Below, in pieces: positions 43,901 to 52,098 of a stretch of 64,000 nucleotides of DNA. The notes beneath the pieces were generated by a model. That model was not told where the DNA came from. It did not search any database and saw only the letters and a list, made by a program, of their open reading frames with translations. Each line of letters opens with the position of its first letter. Position 1 is the stretch's first letter. Source of the DNA: Streptomyces lydicus (GTDB lineage Bacteria > Actinomycetota > Actinomycetes > Streptomycetales > Streptomycetaceae); the NCBI RefSeq assembly GCF_004125265.1, contig NZ_RDTE01000003.1, positions 8,122,001 to 8,186,000 on the forward strand, in the 5' to 3' direction. A program made the translations under genes and the position numbers.

Positions 43901-44437
43901 TTCTTTGCCCACCACACCAAGCCCGTCAAAGCGGCGCTGCTGCATGCCGACCTGTGTCAAATTCTCTTGGAAAAGCAGGCGTCCTCTCCCGCATCGCCCC
44001 AGCCGACGCAGCAGGCACACTCGGGGATGACCGCGCTGCGGATCCTGCTGGCGGAGGACAACAGCGTTAACCGCCAGCTGGCCCTGCGCATGCTACAGAA
44101 ACTCGGGTACACCGCAGACGCCGTTGAAAACGGTGTCGACGCTGTGAACACTCTCCGAAAGGAGAAATACGACGTGGTCCTCATGGACGTCCACATGCCA
44201 ATGATGAGTGGACTCGAAGCCGCCAGGAAGATCCATCAGGAATTGCCCACGCATCGACGCCCCAGAATCGTGGCACTGACAGCTAGCGCAATGGTCGAAG
44301 ACTACGAGGCCTGCCTGGCCGCAGGAATGGATGACTTCATCAGCAAACCACTCCATCTGAATGACCTGAGATCCGTACTGGACAACTGCACGCCCCTGGC
44401 ATCAGGTGCCCCCGATGGTCCTCACGCCGACGGATAG
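40955..44437 (+). CDS. Hybrid sensor histidine kinase 1 (HAMP-GAF-HisKA-HATPase-REC-REC)
   Basis: A protein of 1160 residues. TM1 is at about 41-62, an extracellular region of about 290 residues follows, then TM2 at about 357-379. HAMP is at about 380-432 and a coiled linker leads to a GAF-like domain (about 450-620). HisKA carries His640 (FLATMSHEIRTPMN), with HATPase at about 745-865. Two receivers follow: the first (886-1000) has Asn938 at the acceptor position (ILNMQMPDMDG), while the second (1027-1148) has Asp1078 intact. GGGAGGAGG precedes ATG 40955. With the Hpt and free receiver it can form a phosphorelay. The ligand is unknown. Confidence 0.94.
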   Translation: MKRRHAAVTGVGPDEPWAHPRQSHEIPREERRRRFRPRIWHKLAAIWVAFMLPLVLATFFLLNQQNSGINFVRDELAGTQYLRPLSALIEDVLQHRTLSRRATKEPSAAHQARLLEKRIDVLFSDMTAVNHRLGKRLHTTHGEMAGAGRTAQLPSAMADQWAKIKATHSPRTAAAADTRLISHLLQQFSYIGDTSKIILDPDLDTYYTMAGLLLTGPRLMERISTLGDTADARLRDGSLNSADRRELTQTAGFLAQDTTELRRQLDRAFESTGAFNKNKQLRPVLAPLLRSAEQSTGALNRATAGQAVRPVSPSVTADRYATLASRASQANSSLWRAMFDQEDVMLRARLDGFTERRAIAFGAIGAAMVTTATIAALMSRRITRNVSEVSRASHILAEGDLTRRAGVSSQDEIGEMAIAFNAMADRLQESYEAVEQQVRHRTAELKRRTDSLSLLQAVSAAANEATNRDEALSTVLRLVCRHMGWPVGQAYPVVSKGAEGTPELGPPVGQHVEEQAVAAMQRRRFTVGPSSAARAALALREPVCQPVATENGITFGSAEEPCIAGVIAFPVMTDNEVAVVLEFFTTESSPLSESTRTLIANLTTQLGRVEERQRAVALRLSMEAAQSANRAKSAFLATMSHEIRTPMNAVIGMTELLLDTSLTAEQHNFAEVVRNSADNLLAITNDILDFSKFEAGKFDLEDIPLNLGECVESAFDVIMTRADEKENLELRHVIDPRLPDEVLGDGVRIRQILINLLDNAVKFTQSGEVVLYVRYFSGNHSDSGTSGRKGFLLHFTISDTGIGIPPDRIEKLFRPFEQLDSSTTRRFGGTGLGLAISRRLAELMGGSIWAESEVGQGSKFHFTIRTREVPEEMRRQDVKDTIQLTAKRLLIVDGNPTDRMILTRQAEAWGMRVRETGFPYEAAQWISRGDPFDVAILNMQMPDMDGVVLARQIRRYRDAKALPLMLMTSLGEPDASAEDMDMFFAHHTKPVKAALLHADLCQILLEKQASSPASPQPTQQAHSGMTALRILLAEDNSVNRQLALRMLQKLGYTADAVENGVDAVNTLRKEKYDVVLMDVHMPMMSGLEAARKIHQELPTHRRPRIVALTASAMVEDYEACLAAGMDDFISKPLHLNDLRSVLDNCTPLASGAPDGPHADG

Positions 44438-44655
44438 AAGAATGGCCAGGCGCCGTCCACCGATCAAGAACTCGACACCTCACCAGCTACCGTGAACAAG
44501 CTCGCCAGGGAAGCCCGCCGACCCGCTGCACGGGGCACCGGTTGGATACCCTGGGAATCGGCAAATGGCACCTGGCTCATTAGGGTGTGAGAGTCGGCTA
44601 CACACCGAGATCGACGAGAGACGCCAGGGCGTGTCCTGTCGGAGGAGTGGTGGCG

Positions 44656-47600
44656 ATGAAGCGTTCTGTGGGGCGGCGTGTGAGCGTGTCGCTCCGAACG
44701 CTCGTGCGTGTTTTCGTCGTGGTCAATGCCCTATTGCTTGCCGTTGTGCTTACCCTGAGCGTGGGTGCTGTGCAGAGCATGCAGGACGCTGCACGGGCCG
44801 AGAGCCGGCGGTCGGAATCGCTGCGCCTGGCCGACGAACTGCGCCAGACCTCCGATGACCTGACCCGCATGGCAAGGACGTACGCCGTCACCGGAGAGTC
44901 ACGTTACCGGCACTACTTCGCCGAGATCCTGGCTATTCGTGACGGTAAAGCCCCGCGCCCCGAGCAGTACGACCGTGTCTACTGGGATGTGGTCACCGAC
45001 ACCGGACGGCGTCCCACTGCCTCTGGACCGGCCGTCAGCTTCGATATGCTGGCCACGCGGGCAGGGTTCACCGGTCAAGAGTTGAGCCTGCTCAAGACGG
45101 CGCGGTCGCGCTCCGACGCTCTGGCGCGAATCGAAGAGGCAGCCTTCGCCGAGATCGACAGAACCGCCGGAACTTCCAGGGCGGCCGCCGGCCGGGACAG
45201 GGCTGCCGCACTGCTCTACGGCGCGGATTACCATCACGCCAAGGCTCAGATCATGCAACCGATAGGACGCGTGTTCGAGCTGGTTGACGTGCGTACACAC
45301 CGAGAAACCGCGCAGGTGGTCGGCCGGGCGACTGCATTCTCGTCGGCAGCGGTCGGCGTCGCACTGGTGATGCTGTGCGGTATGGCGGTCGTCGCGGTTG
45401 TGGCGCGGCGAGCGATCATCCGTCCGGTCACCATGCTCGACCGCGCTACCGCGCGCATCGCCGAGGGCGACTTGCGTGTGCGAGCGCCAGTCGGGGGCGT
45501 GAGCGAGATCAGCGCACTCGCCTCGCGCTTTAACGGCATGGCTGAGCGGGTGCGGCTCCGAACCGGAGAGCTTGAGCTGCTTCAACGCGTCGCGGTCACC
45601 GCCAACGAGGCCGCTGACCTGACTGAGGCGACACGGGTTGTCCTCGACCTTGTCTGCGGCTACACCGGCTGGCAGGTGGGCCATGCATACTGGCTCGCCC
45701 CTGATGCGGCACGGGCCGAGGGCGCCAAGCTGGTCCCCTCACAGATCTGGCACTCCGATGACTCTGGCAAATTTCGAGCGTTCCGCCAGGCGAGGGAAGT
45801 CAGCCCGCTGATCCCGGGAAAGGGGTTGCCCGGACGTGTATTTACCAGCGGTAAGGCTGCGTGGATCGTCGATGTGACCAAGACCCCCGAGTTCTCCGGA
45901 TTCGGACATGCGGACGACATCGGTGTGCATGCCGCCATGGGATTCCCCGTGCTGGTGGGCGACGAAGTCGTCGCCGTGCTGGAATTTTTCTCATTCCAGC
46001 CGGCCGAGCCCGACGGGGCATTGCTCGACCTGATGGGAAACATAGGCGCGCAGCTCGGCCGGGTCATGGACCGTATGCGTGCAGAGACTGCGGCACGCAA
46101 CGTCAATTTGTTGCTGGAATCGACCGCCGAAGGTATCTACGCTACCGACCTCCAAGGAGACTGCACGTTCGTTAACAAGGCGGCAGCCGAGATACTGGGA
46201 TACGAACCCGACTCCCTGGTCGGCAAGCACATGCACGAGCTGTGCAGCCACGCCCACCGCAACGGTCTTCTCTGGTCGATCGAGGAATGTCCGATCTGTG
46301 CGGCGTATCGGACCGGTCTTGGGCGCCAGACCGAGGGTGAGATGTTCAGAAGGCGCAATGGAGCTGTCTTTCCTGTAGCTTGCACCTCTTACCCGATCAG
46401 TGAGAAGGGGGAGGTCCGTGGGGCGGTTGTCGCCTTCTCGGATGTCACAGCCCAGAGACGCGCCGAGGAGGCGCTGCAGCAGGCGAAGGAGGCAGCCGAG
46501 AGCGCCAACAACGCCAAGAGTGCTTTCCTGGCGACGATGAGCCACGAGATCCGCACCCCGATGAACACGATCATCGGCATGACCGGACTACTGCTCGACA
46601 CGGAACTCGACCACGAGCAGCGCGACTTTGCCGGCATCGTCCGTGAGAGCGCGGGGGCCCTGCTCACGCTGATCAATGACATCCTCGACTTCTCGAAGAT
46701 CGAGGCCGGTAAACTCAAGCTTGAGCACCAGCCGTTCCATGTCGGCGAATGCGCTGAGGCCGCGCTCGAACTCGTGGCTGCCCAGGCAGCCGCGAAGAAC
46801 ATTGAGTTGGCCTGCCTCGTTGACCCGGACGCGCCCGAGGGCATGGTGGGTGACGTCACCCGCCTCCGGCAGGTGCTGCTCAATCTGCTGAGTAACGCGG
46901 TGAAATTCACCGAACGAGGCGAGATAGTGGTTACGGTGAAGGCTGAGCCTCTGGCAGATGCTGGCGCCGGGCCGGCCGCGTCTCCGCGGTATCGATGGCG
47001 CTTTGCTGTGCGGGATACCGGAATCGGCATCGCGCCCAATCGAATCGAAGGATTGTTTGATCTGTTCAGTCAGGTCGATGTCTCAACGACCCGCCGCTAC
47101 GGTGGCACCGGTCTTGGCCTGGCCATCTCAAAGCGCCTGTGCGAACTCATGGGCGGGACGATATTTGTATCCAGTCGGCAAGGTGAGGGCTCGACGTTCC
47201 GTTTCACCGTCGAGGGTGGGACCGCAGCCGTCCGGCGGCGCGGCCGTGTGCCGGAGGCAAGGCCGGAACTGGCGGGAAAGCGGGTGCTCGTTATCGGTGG
47301 AAGCGCGGTCAACCGTCAGATCCTGATGACACAGATGGCGTCATGGGGCATACAGCCGATTACCACCGAGTCACCGACCGAAGCGCTCGAGTGGCTTTCG
47401 GCCGGAGCTCAATTCGACCTCGGAATCCTTGACGCAAAGATGCCGGAGAGGAAGGGACCCACCCTCACCGAAACCATACAGGCCACCCAGCAGCATCGCT
47501 CCATCCCGCTCATCATGCTGACTTCGCTCGGTCAGCAGCGCAACGACCTCCCCAATTCCCAGATAGCCGCCTACCTGACGAAGCCGATCAGGTCGTCCCA

Positions 47601-48105
47601 GCTCTTTGACGCCATCATCAGCGTCTTCACAGGGCAGTTGGCCGGTGCTGTGTCTGCTGTGGAGCGCGCGCCTGGAACGCATCGGAGCGCGCCCCCGGGA
47701 ACTTTGCGGATCCTCGTCGCAGAAGACCACGCGGTCAATCAGCGGCTGGCAGTACTGCTGCTGGACAAACTCGGATACCGAGCCGACGTCGCGAGCACTG
47801 GTCTGGAGGTATTGGCGGCGCTCGAACGTCAATCCTACGACGTGATACTCATGGACGTGCAGATGCCAGAGATGGATGGACTGGAGGCAACCCAGCGCAT
47901 CCGCTCGCGTTGGCCGGGCGAGGGTCGCCCATACATCGTCGCAGTTACTGCCAACGCAATGGAGGGCGATCGGGGGCCTTGCATCGAAGCCGGGATGGAT
48001 GACTACCTCACCAAGCCCATCAATCTCAAGGAGCTGGGCAATGCACTCGCCCGCTGTGCACGCCGGGGCGAGCGCACTCATGGTGACTTCGGCTCGTCAG
48101 GTTGA
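44656..48105 (+). CDS. Hybrid sensor histidine kinase 2 (CHASE3-like-HAMP-GAF-PAS-HisKA-HATPase-REC-REC)
   Basis: About 1149 residues. TM1 is near 10-40, with a CHASE3-like extracellular helical domain, TM2 near 235-255, and HAMP. A GAF domain (about 310-460) is followed by a PAS domain (STAEGIYATDLQGDCTFVNK). His630 lies in MSHEIRTPMN, and the HATPase has N and G boxes complete. The first receiver has Asp926, but its acidic pocket is replaced by GG (VIGGSAVNRQ). The second has VAEDHAVNQ and Asp1067. ATG 44656 is preferred because GGAGGAG lies eight bases upstream; the frame opens at 44587. It parallels kinase 1 in layout and lies 25 bp before a MITE-like insertion. Confidence 0.93.
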   Translation: MKRSVGRRVSVSLRTLVRVFVVVNALLLAVVLTLSVGAVQSMQDAARAESRRSESLRLADELRQTSDDLTRMARTYAVTGESRYRHYFAEILAIRDGKAPRPEQYDRVYWDVVTDTGRRPTASGPAVSFDMLATRAGFTGQELSLLKTARSRSDALARIEEAAFAEIDRTAGTSRAAAGRDRAAALLYGADYHHAKAQIMQPIGRVFELVDVRTHRETAQVVGRATAFSSAAVGVALVMLCGMAVVAVVARRAIIRPVTMLDRATARIAEGDLRVRAPVGGVSEISALASRFNGMAERVRLRTGELELLQRVAVTANEAADLTEATRVVLDLVCGYTGWQVGHAYWLAPDAARAEGAKLVPSQIWHSDDSGKFRAFRQAREVSPLIPGKGLPGRVFTSGKAAWIVDVTKTPEFSGFGHADDIGVHAAMGFPVLVGDEVVAVLEFFSFQPAEPDGALLDLMGNIGAQLGRVMDRMRAETAARNVNLLLESTAEGIYATDLQGDCTFVNKAAAEILGYEPDSLVGKHMHELCSHAHRNGLLWSIEECPICAAYRTGLGRQTEGEMFRRRNGAVFPVACTSYPISEKGEVRGAVVAFSDVTAQRRAEEALQQAKEAAESANNAKSAFLATMSHEIRTPMNTIIGMTGLLLDTELDHEQRDFAGIVRESAGALLTLINDILDFSKIEAGKLKLEHQPFHVGECAEAALELVAAQAAAKNIELACLVDPDAPEGMVGDVTRLRQVLLNLLSNAVKFTERGEIVVTVKAEPLADAGAGPAASPRYRWRFAVRDTGIGIAPNRIEGLFDLFSQVDVSTTRRYGGTGLGLAISKRLCELMGGTIFVSSRQGEGSTFRFTVEGGTAAVRRRGRVPEARPELAGKRVLVIGGSAVNRQILMTQMASWGIQPITTESPTEALEWLSAGAQFDLGILDAKMPERKGPTLTETIQATQQHRSIPLIMLTSLGQQRNDLPNSQIAAYLTKPIRSSQLFDAIISVFTGQLAGAVSAVERAPGTHRSAPPGTLRILVAEDHAVNQRLAVLLLDKLGYRADVASTGLEVLAALERQSYDVILMDVQMPEMDGLEATQRIRSRWPGEGRPYIVAVTANAMEGDRGPCIEAGMDDYLTKPINLKELGNALARCARRGERTHGDFGSSG

Positions 48106-48130
48106 CGTATGGGTGTCGTACAGGAGGCTA

Positions 48131-48533
48131 CTGAGGTTGAACTCACCGTCTTGATCCGCGCCAGCGTCCACCGCTGGTCCTCCCAGCCGTGCGCTGCCGG
48201 CCCCTTGGCCAGCTCCGTCTCCAACTGCGCCAACTGCTTCTCGCTCAGCCTCGGCAGCGACGCCGGCCCCTGCGACCGCAGAGCCCGCGGACCGCTTTCG
48301 TTTCACATCTGCCGCCATCGCTGCACCGAACGGACGCTGACCCGCAGGTCCTTGGCGATCAGCGAGCTGGCCTCGCCCTGGGCGAACCTCTCGGCCGCCT
48401 TGAGCCGTAACTCCTCGCGAAACTGCTGCCGTTCGGTGGTCAGCCCGCCCCCTTGTGGATACCGCATACCCCCGGTGATACCGCAGCCGACGACCAGCCG
48501 TCAGCCCCTACGACTCTACGAGTTCAACCTCAG
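48131..48533. mobile_element. MITE-like IS630 derivative with perfect terminal inverted repeats
   Basis: CTGAGGTTGAACTC at 48131-48144 is exactly complementary to 48520-48533, and both ends are flanked by TA (48129-48130 and 48534-48535), the target duplication of IS630/Tc1-type elements. The element is 403 bp. Inside, on the minus strand, is the N-terminus of an IS630-family transposase with a nonsense codon. An internal deletion has removed the catalytic domain, so it is non-autonomous. The gap 48106-48685 holds nothing else recognisable. Confidence 0.85.
48146..48467 (-). pseudogene. IS630-family transposase N-terminal fragment
   Basis: From ATG 48467 the minus strand encodes a helix-turn-helix leader (FAQGEASSLIAKDLRVSVRS then VQRWRQM). 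The next codon is TGA where family members have a tryptophan codon. The frame continues PRALRSQGPASLPRLSEKQ and GWEDQRWTLARIKT, then meets the terminal repeat. Two lesions, the nonsense codon and the loss of the DDE domain, make it inactive. Confidence 0.8.
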
Positions 48534-48685
48534 TAGGTCGCAGTTGACGTTGCGGTGTTGGTGGAACTGATCGGACCTGATGACGTGCGGGCTGGAATTT
48601 CTCTACACGTGAATTCCGGTTAGGCCAAGCGACGAGCTTTTTGGATCCTCAGAGCCCCTGAATATCCCGCCGCCGGAGGAAGATC

Positions 48686-49410
48686 ATGGCTCCCCACCCG
48701 CATCACAGCCCCAGCCGGGCTCAGAAGCTCGAAGACGATGCGGCAGATCTGCCGCGTGTATCCCAGCCCGTCCCGTGGGCCGCTTCCATGTGGTGCGACA
48801 GCGAGGTGGAAGGCCTACTGCGGTGTCGGCGTGGCGTATCACGACGGAGGACCATGCGATCGCTGACGCCCTGGGTGGGTTCTATGGGGGTGCGCCGCAG
48901 ATGTTGGACACCGGCGACGAACATGTCGTTGAGGTCCTGACGCGCTGCGATCGCGTTCCTGCCCTGCTGGATCGCAGGGAGGCCGATTCGCTTCGGATGG
49001 CGTTGCGCGGACCTGGTGAGACTTTCCATGTCTGCGACGGAACCCCGTTTTTGGAGCCAGCGACCGCACGTGGATCGCTGTGTGGTTGTCCGACGAGCCT
49101 GGCAGACCGCAAGGCGGCAGCCCGGGTAGGTCGTGGGCCGATGCCGGGAGTCCGAATCGGCTTCCGACTGGTGGATCTTCCCGAGCTGGGTGTGTTCTCT
49201 TTCGTGTCGATCTCGTGGGAACTCGCTGCCGAGCTACCCGCGTTGGCTGCTGCCCTGGATCTGGCGGCTGTTCCGGCCTTGGGTGTGCTGCGATGTGAAC
49301 TGGTCGAGTTCATCACACGCTCCGGGCTCGCCGTGAGCTACAGGCGGCCGGTCGTTGAGGTCGGCAGGACGCAGGTCCTCGCGCAGGATGCCGTACGACT
49401 CGCGGCGTGA
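48686..49410 (+). pseudogene. Frameshifted recombination-directionality-factor-like (phage gp3-type) gene
   Basis: ATG 48686 follows a strong GGAGGA site and encodes RAQKLEDDAADLPRVSQPV. Near 48770 coding shifts frame and continues VGRFHVVRQRGGRPTAVSAW, then DALGGFYGGAPQ, GETFHVCDGTPFLEP, GCPTSLADRKAAARVGRGP and SGLAVSYRRPVVEV, ending at 49410. The joined protein (about 240 residues) resembles phiC31 gp3-type directionality factors and their chromosomal relatives. A single indel separates the two frames. The shorter downstream frame could still be translated from GTG 48775. A phage or integrative-element origin is inferred. Confidence 0.6.
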
Positions 49411-49531
49411 CGCCGGTCCGTCGGCTGCAGGTGTCCTGCGGGTGAGGCCCGCACAGTAGGCACTACCACGCGCCGCCCACGGCCCGCCCCAGCCCGGGAG
49501 CGGCGCCGTGGACGGCGCGCCCGTTTGCACC

Positions 49532-49565
49532 GGACGTGGGGCCGGAGAGCACCGGCCCCACGTCC
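49532..49565. terminator. Strong hairpin before the phytase-like gene
   Basis: GGACGTGGGGCCGG and CCGGCCCCACGTCC form a perfect 14-bp stem with a six-base loop, about 120 bp after the directionality-factor-like gene. Confidence 0.75.
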
Positions 49566-49624
49566 GTCTCGCCTTCGGAAGACGCGGAACGGAACTTGTC
49601 AGTGACATGACGCATTTTCCAGGC

Positions 49625-50463
49625 ATGACGATTCGTTCCGGCCTGAGCGCCACTCTCGCCGCGGTGGTGACCGCCGCGACCCTCACGGCCGCAGCAGCGC
49701 CCGCTCAGGCCGCTTCCCGTATCCGTGCCTGCTTGCCCTCCGCGAGCCTGAACGGGTTCTCCGATGCGCTGGACAAGACGAGCCTCGACGGGGTCTACGC
49801 CGGCAACCTGTCCTCCCTCGCGGTAGACGCCAACGGCCGTCTCGCCGCGCTGTCCGACCGCTCGCAGCTCTTCTCCCTCGACCGGCACGACCGCCCTGAC
49901 GGCGTGATGGCTCTCGCCGACGAAAACGGCCGGCAACTCGACTCCGAGGGGCTGGCGATCGAGCGCGACGGCGACCGGCTGGTGACGTCGGAATACGAGC
50001 CGTCCGTGCGGCGATACGACCGCCATGGCCGGCTCCTCGGGCAACTCCCTGTCCCCGAAAATCTCAAGGCGTACAAGATCGCCAACCGGATTTTCGAGGG
50101 CCTGACGTCGGATGGCCGAACCCTCGTCGCGAGCATGGAGGGGTGGTTGACGAAGGACGGTACCGGCATCCGTCGCTTCCAGACGTGGCAGCGCGGGCAC
50201 CGGGGCGAGTACCGCGTCAGCAGCCAGTTCGCGTACATGGGCGACACCGGCTACGGCATCTCGGGCTGGAGGAGTGCCCCTCTCTCGATGCGCCGACGCG
50301 GTTCCCCGTCCAGGCCAACCCCCTCGTGGGCAACGTCGAGGGGATGGCGGTTACCGGCCGGCGCCATGGAGTTCTCTGTCTGACGCTTGTTGCCGACGAC
50401 GACCAGAGCCCGACCGCGATCACGCGCCTGTACGGGCTGGACGTCCGGCTGCCGCGCCGCTGA
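49625..50463 (+). pseudogene. Esterase-like/phytase-domain secreted protein, internally deleted
   Basis: From ATG 49625 a signal peptide (about 30 residues, ending PAQA) leads into an esterase-like phytase domain (GNLSSLAVDANGRLAALSD, LDSEGLAIERDG, RIFEGLTSDGRTLVASMEG) up to FAYMGDTGYGISG near 50268. The conserved C-terminus continues in another frame as EECPSLDAPTRFPVQANPLV and NVEGMAVTGR, ending TRLYGLDVRLPRR at 50463. The segment expected between them, about 50-60 residues, is missing. A deletion that also changed frame explains both facts. A 23-bp-stem terminator follows. Confidence 0.7.
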
Positions 50464-50471
50464 CGCCCGTA

Positions 50472-50522
50472 GACAGGGAGGCGGGCCCGGACCGTTCGTC
50501 GGTCCGGGCCCGCCTCCCTGTC
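50472..50522. terminator. Very strong bidirectional terminator
   Basis: Bases 50472-50494 pair perfectly with 50500-50522, giving a 23-bp stem and a TTCGT loop. It lies between the convergent phytase-like and PAP2-like genes. Confidence 0.9.
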
Positions 50523-50535
50523 GGGAGAGGCCGGT

Positions 50536-51108
50536 TCACACCACCAGGAAGGCCGCCGCGGTCGCCGCACCCAGAGACGCGCCCGCCACGGTCTGAGCGA
50601 CGGTGTGGTACGTCAGCGCCACCCGGGACCAACACACCGCGATGGTCAACAGGTAGGCGAGCAGCCACCAGGGCGAGTGCACGACAGCGAGCAGTGCCGG
50701 AACCGCGGACGCCACCGCCGAGTCGACGCTTATCTTCCAGAAGCTGTTCACCGCCAGGAGGACGACGGTCATGGCCCACAGCGCAAGCATCGCGACGAGG
50801 ATGCCGGTCGGCGCACCACCGAGGACCATGCCGAGCGAGCCAAGGCCGATCGACCCCAGGATGACGAAGAAGATCGGCGCCCTCTTCGTACGGTCCACCA
50901 CGTGTCGGTCACCCCAAGTACCCCGCGCCCGCTCCCACTCGATGTACCCGGCCGGTATCAGTCCGGCGCAGACCGCGCCGAGCAGGCCCCAGGGGATGCC
51001 CGTCCAGTCGCCCGCAGCAGCCAGACCGATCCCGACCATGCCGGCCACGAGTGTGTTGCGCGGCTGGAGAATGTCGGTGACGGTCCGGGCCGTTGTGGTT
51101 TCGCTCAT
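50536..51108 (-). CDS. PAP2-like membrane phosphatase-type protein
   Basis: A protein of 190 residues with about five membrane helices. The third PAP2 motif is recognisable (SRVALTYHTVAQTVAGASLG, near 165-184). The second, normally containing SGH or a histidine, reads KISVDSAVASAV with Asp instead. Catalysis may therefore be altered or lost. ATG 51108 overlaps the stop of the upstream small gene (ATGA), with GGAGGAA upstream. It is the last gene of an XRE-small protein-PAP2 operon. Confidence 0.75.
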   Translation of the reverse strand: MSETTTARTVTDILQPRNTLVAGMVGIGLAAAGDWTGIPWGLLGAVCAGLIPAGYIEWERARGTWGDRHVVDRTKRAPIFFVILGSIGLGSLGMVLGGAPTGILVAMLALWAMTVVLLAVNSFWKISVDSAVASAVPALLAVVHSPWWLLAYLLTIAVCWSRVALTYHTVAQTVAGASLGAATAAAFLVV

Positions 51109-51344
51109 GCGGCTTCCTCCGCGGTCGTGAGCAGGCTCTGCGCCTGCGCCGTGCTGCTCTTCCGGTAGGCCCTGGCCACTTGGCGCAGCCATGCGACCTC
51201 TCCGGCCTGGTCGACGGTCGCGGGCTGCTCAAACGCCGCGACCGGGCCCGGGGGCGCTCCTCCCGCCGTGGCCGCGAGCGCGGCCTTGATCCAGTACGCC
51301 TGAGCGACGGCACCGTGCGCGGCCTTCTCCCTGACAGCCGCCAT
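51105..51344 (-). CDS. Small helical protein in XRE-PAP2 operon
   Basis: About 79 residues from ATG 51344 (MAAVREKAAHGAVAQAYWIK onward), helical and Ala-rich, with no known domain. The same frame reads naturally further upstream (HDAIEKLRHHVPDDL), almost to the XRE stop. There an ATG overlapping that stop (ATGA at about 51384-51387) is one base out of frame. Either the true start is internal or a one-base lesion has disconnected it. Its own stop overlaps the PAP2 start. Confidence 0.5.
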   Translation of the reverse strand: MAAVREKAAHGAVAQAYWIKAALAATAGGAPPGPVAAFEQPATVDQAGEVAWLRQVARAYRKSSTAQAQSLLTTAEEAA

Positions 51345-51384
51345 CAGGTCGTCGGGGACGTGATGCCGCAGTTTCTCGATCGCG

Positions 51385-51849
51385 TCATGCCTGCGGTTCC
51401 GTCGGATGCCCGCGCGCCTCCTGGCGCGCCTTTTCCACCAGGTCCAGCGCGAAGTTGAGCAAGTCGGGCGAGAGTCCACCCTCGGCGATCCCTCGCCCGG
51501 CGATCCCGCTGATGCCGCCCGCGCGCTTGTCGGCCAGGAAGCGGAGCCCGGCGAACACTTCTGCCTCAAGCTCCGATTCCGGTTTGAAGAAGCGCCAGTC
51601 ACAGTCGAAGCCCAACCCCAGCGCCTGGAGCGTCTCGTCCCGAACCTCGGTGAGCTGTCCCTTGCGGAGCTTGCCGAAGTAGCTGTGAGACAAGGAGCCT
51701 CCGCGACGCTCCACGATTCGGCAGAATTCCCGGTCGCTCGGAGCGTCGCCGTCGGGGTACGACTCCTTTAGCAGGTAGGCGATCTTCTCCTGCAAGGTGC
51801 GTGGCTCATCGCTCTCGCCGGCACTCATCTCCGCCCCCAGGCCACTCAT
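51385..51849 (-). CDS. XRE-family, EspR-like regulator
   Basis: A protein of 154 residues. A helix-turn-helix region (about 20-80: SDREFCRIVERRGGSLSHSY, FGKLRKGQLTEVRDETLQAL) is followed by a helical dimerisation domain (about 95-145), as in the EspR-like XRE proteins of actinobacteria. The start ATG 51849 is preceded by an AT-rich promoter region with repeated GCAAA motifs. ATG 51828 is an alternative. It heads the operon with the small protein and the PAP2-like gene and probably regulates it. Confidence 0.75.
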   Translation of the reverse strand: MSGLGAEMSAGESDEPRTLQEKIAYLLKESYPDGDAPSDREFCRIVERRGGSLSHSYFGKLRKGQLTEVRDETLQALGLGFDCDWRFFKPESELEAEVFAGLRFLADKRAGGISGIAGRGIAEGGLSPDLLNFALDLVEKARQEARGHPTEPQA

Positions 51850-52059
51850 GTCCGCTTTTGCGTTGTTTGCTTCAAATGGCTTCGTCACTCTAGACCACGC
51901 CGCCGTGCGGGAGTTCGCCCCCTGTCTGCGCTCCGACCTCGTGATCCGCGTGACTCTCATCCAGCTTGCGCAAACACTCTACGCCGCTGTTAACTCGATG
52001 ACACACAGGGCCGCCTGGAGAGGCAGCGCGGTCGGGCTTCGCCGTGCCCTGTAGCTGCA

Positions 52060-52098
52060 CACGGGACTGCCCGGCTCGGGGGAGCGGGCAGCCCCGTG
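52060..52098. terminator. Interrupted hairpin in a gene-free stretch
   Basis: CACGGG..TGCCCG pairs with CGGGCA..CCCGTG, two 6-bp stems separated by a mismatch. The stretch 51850-52364 contains this hairpin and a diverged 20-bp tandem duplication (52096-52115 and 52117-52136). I see no gene in it. Confidence 0.4.
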
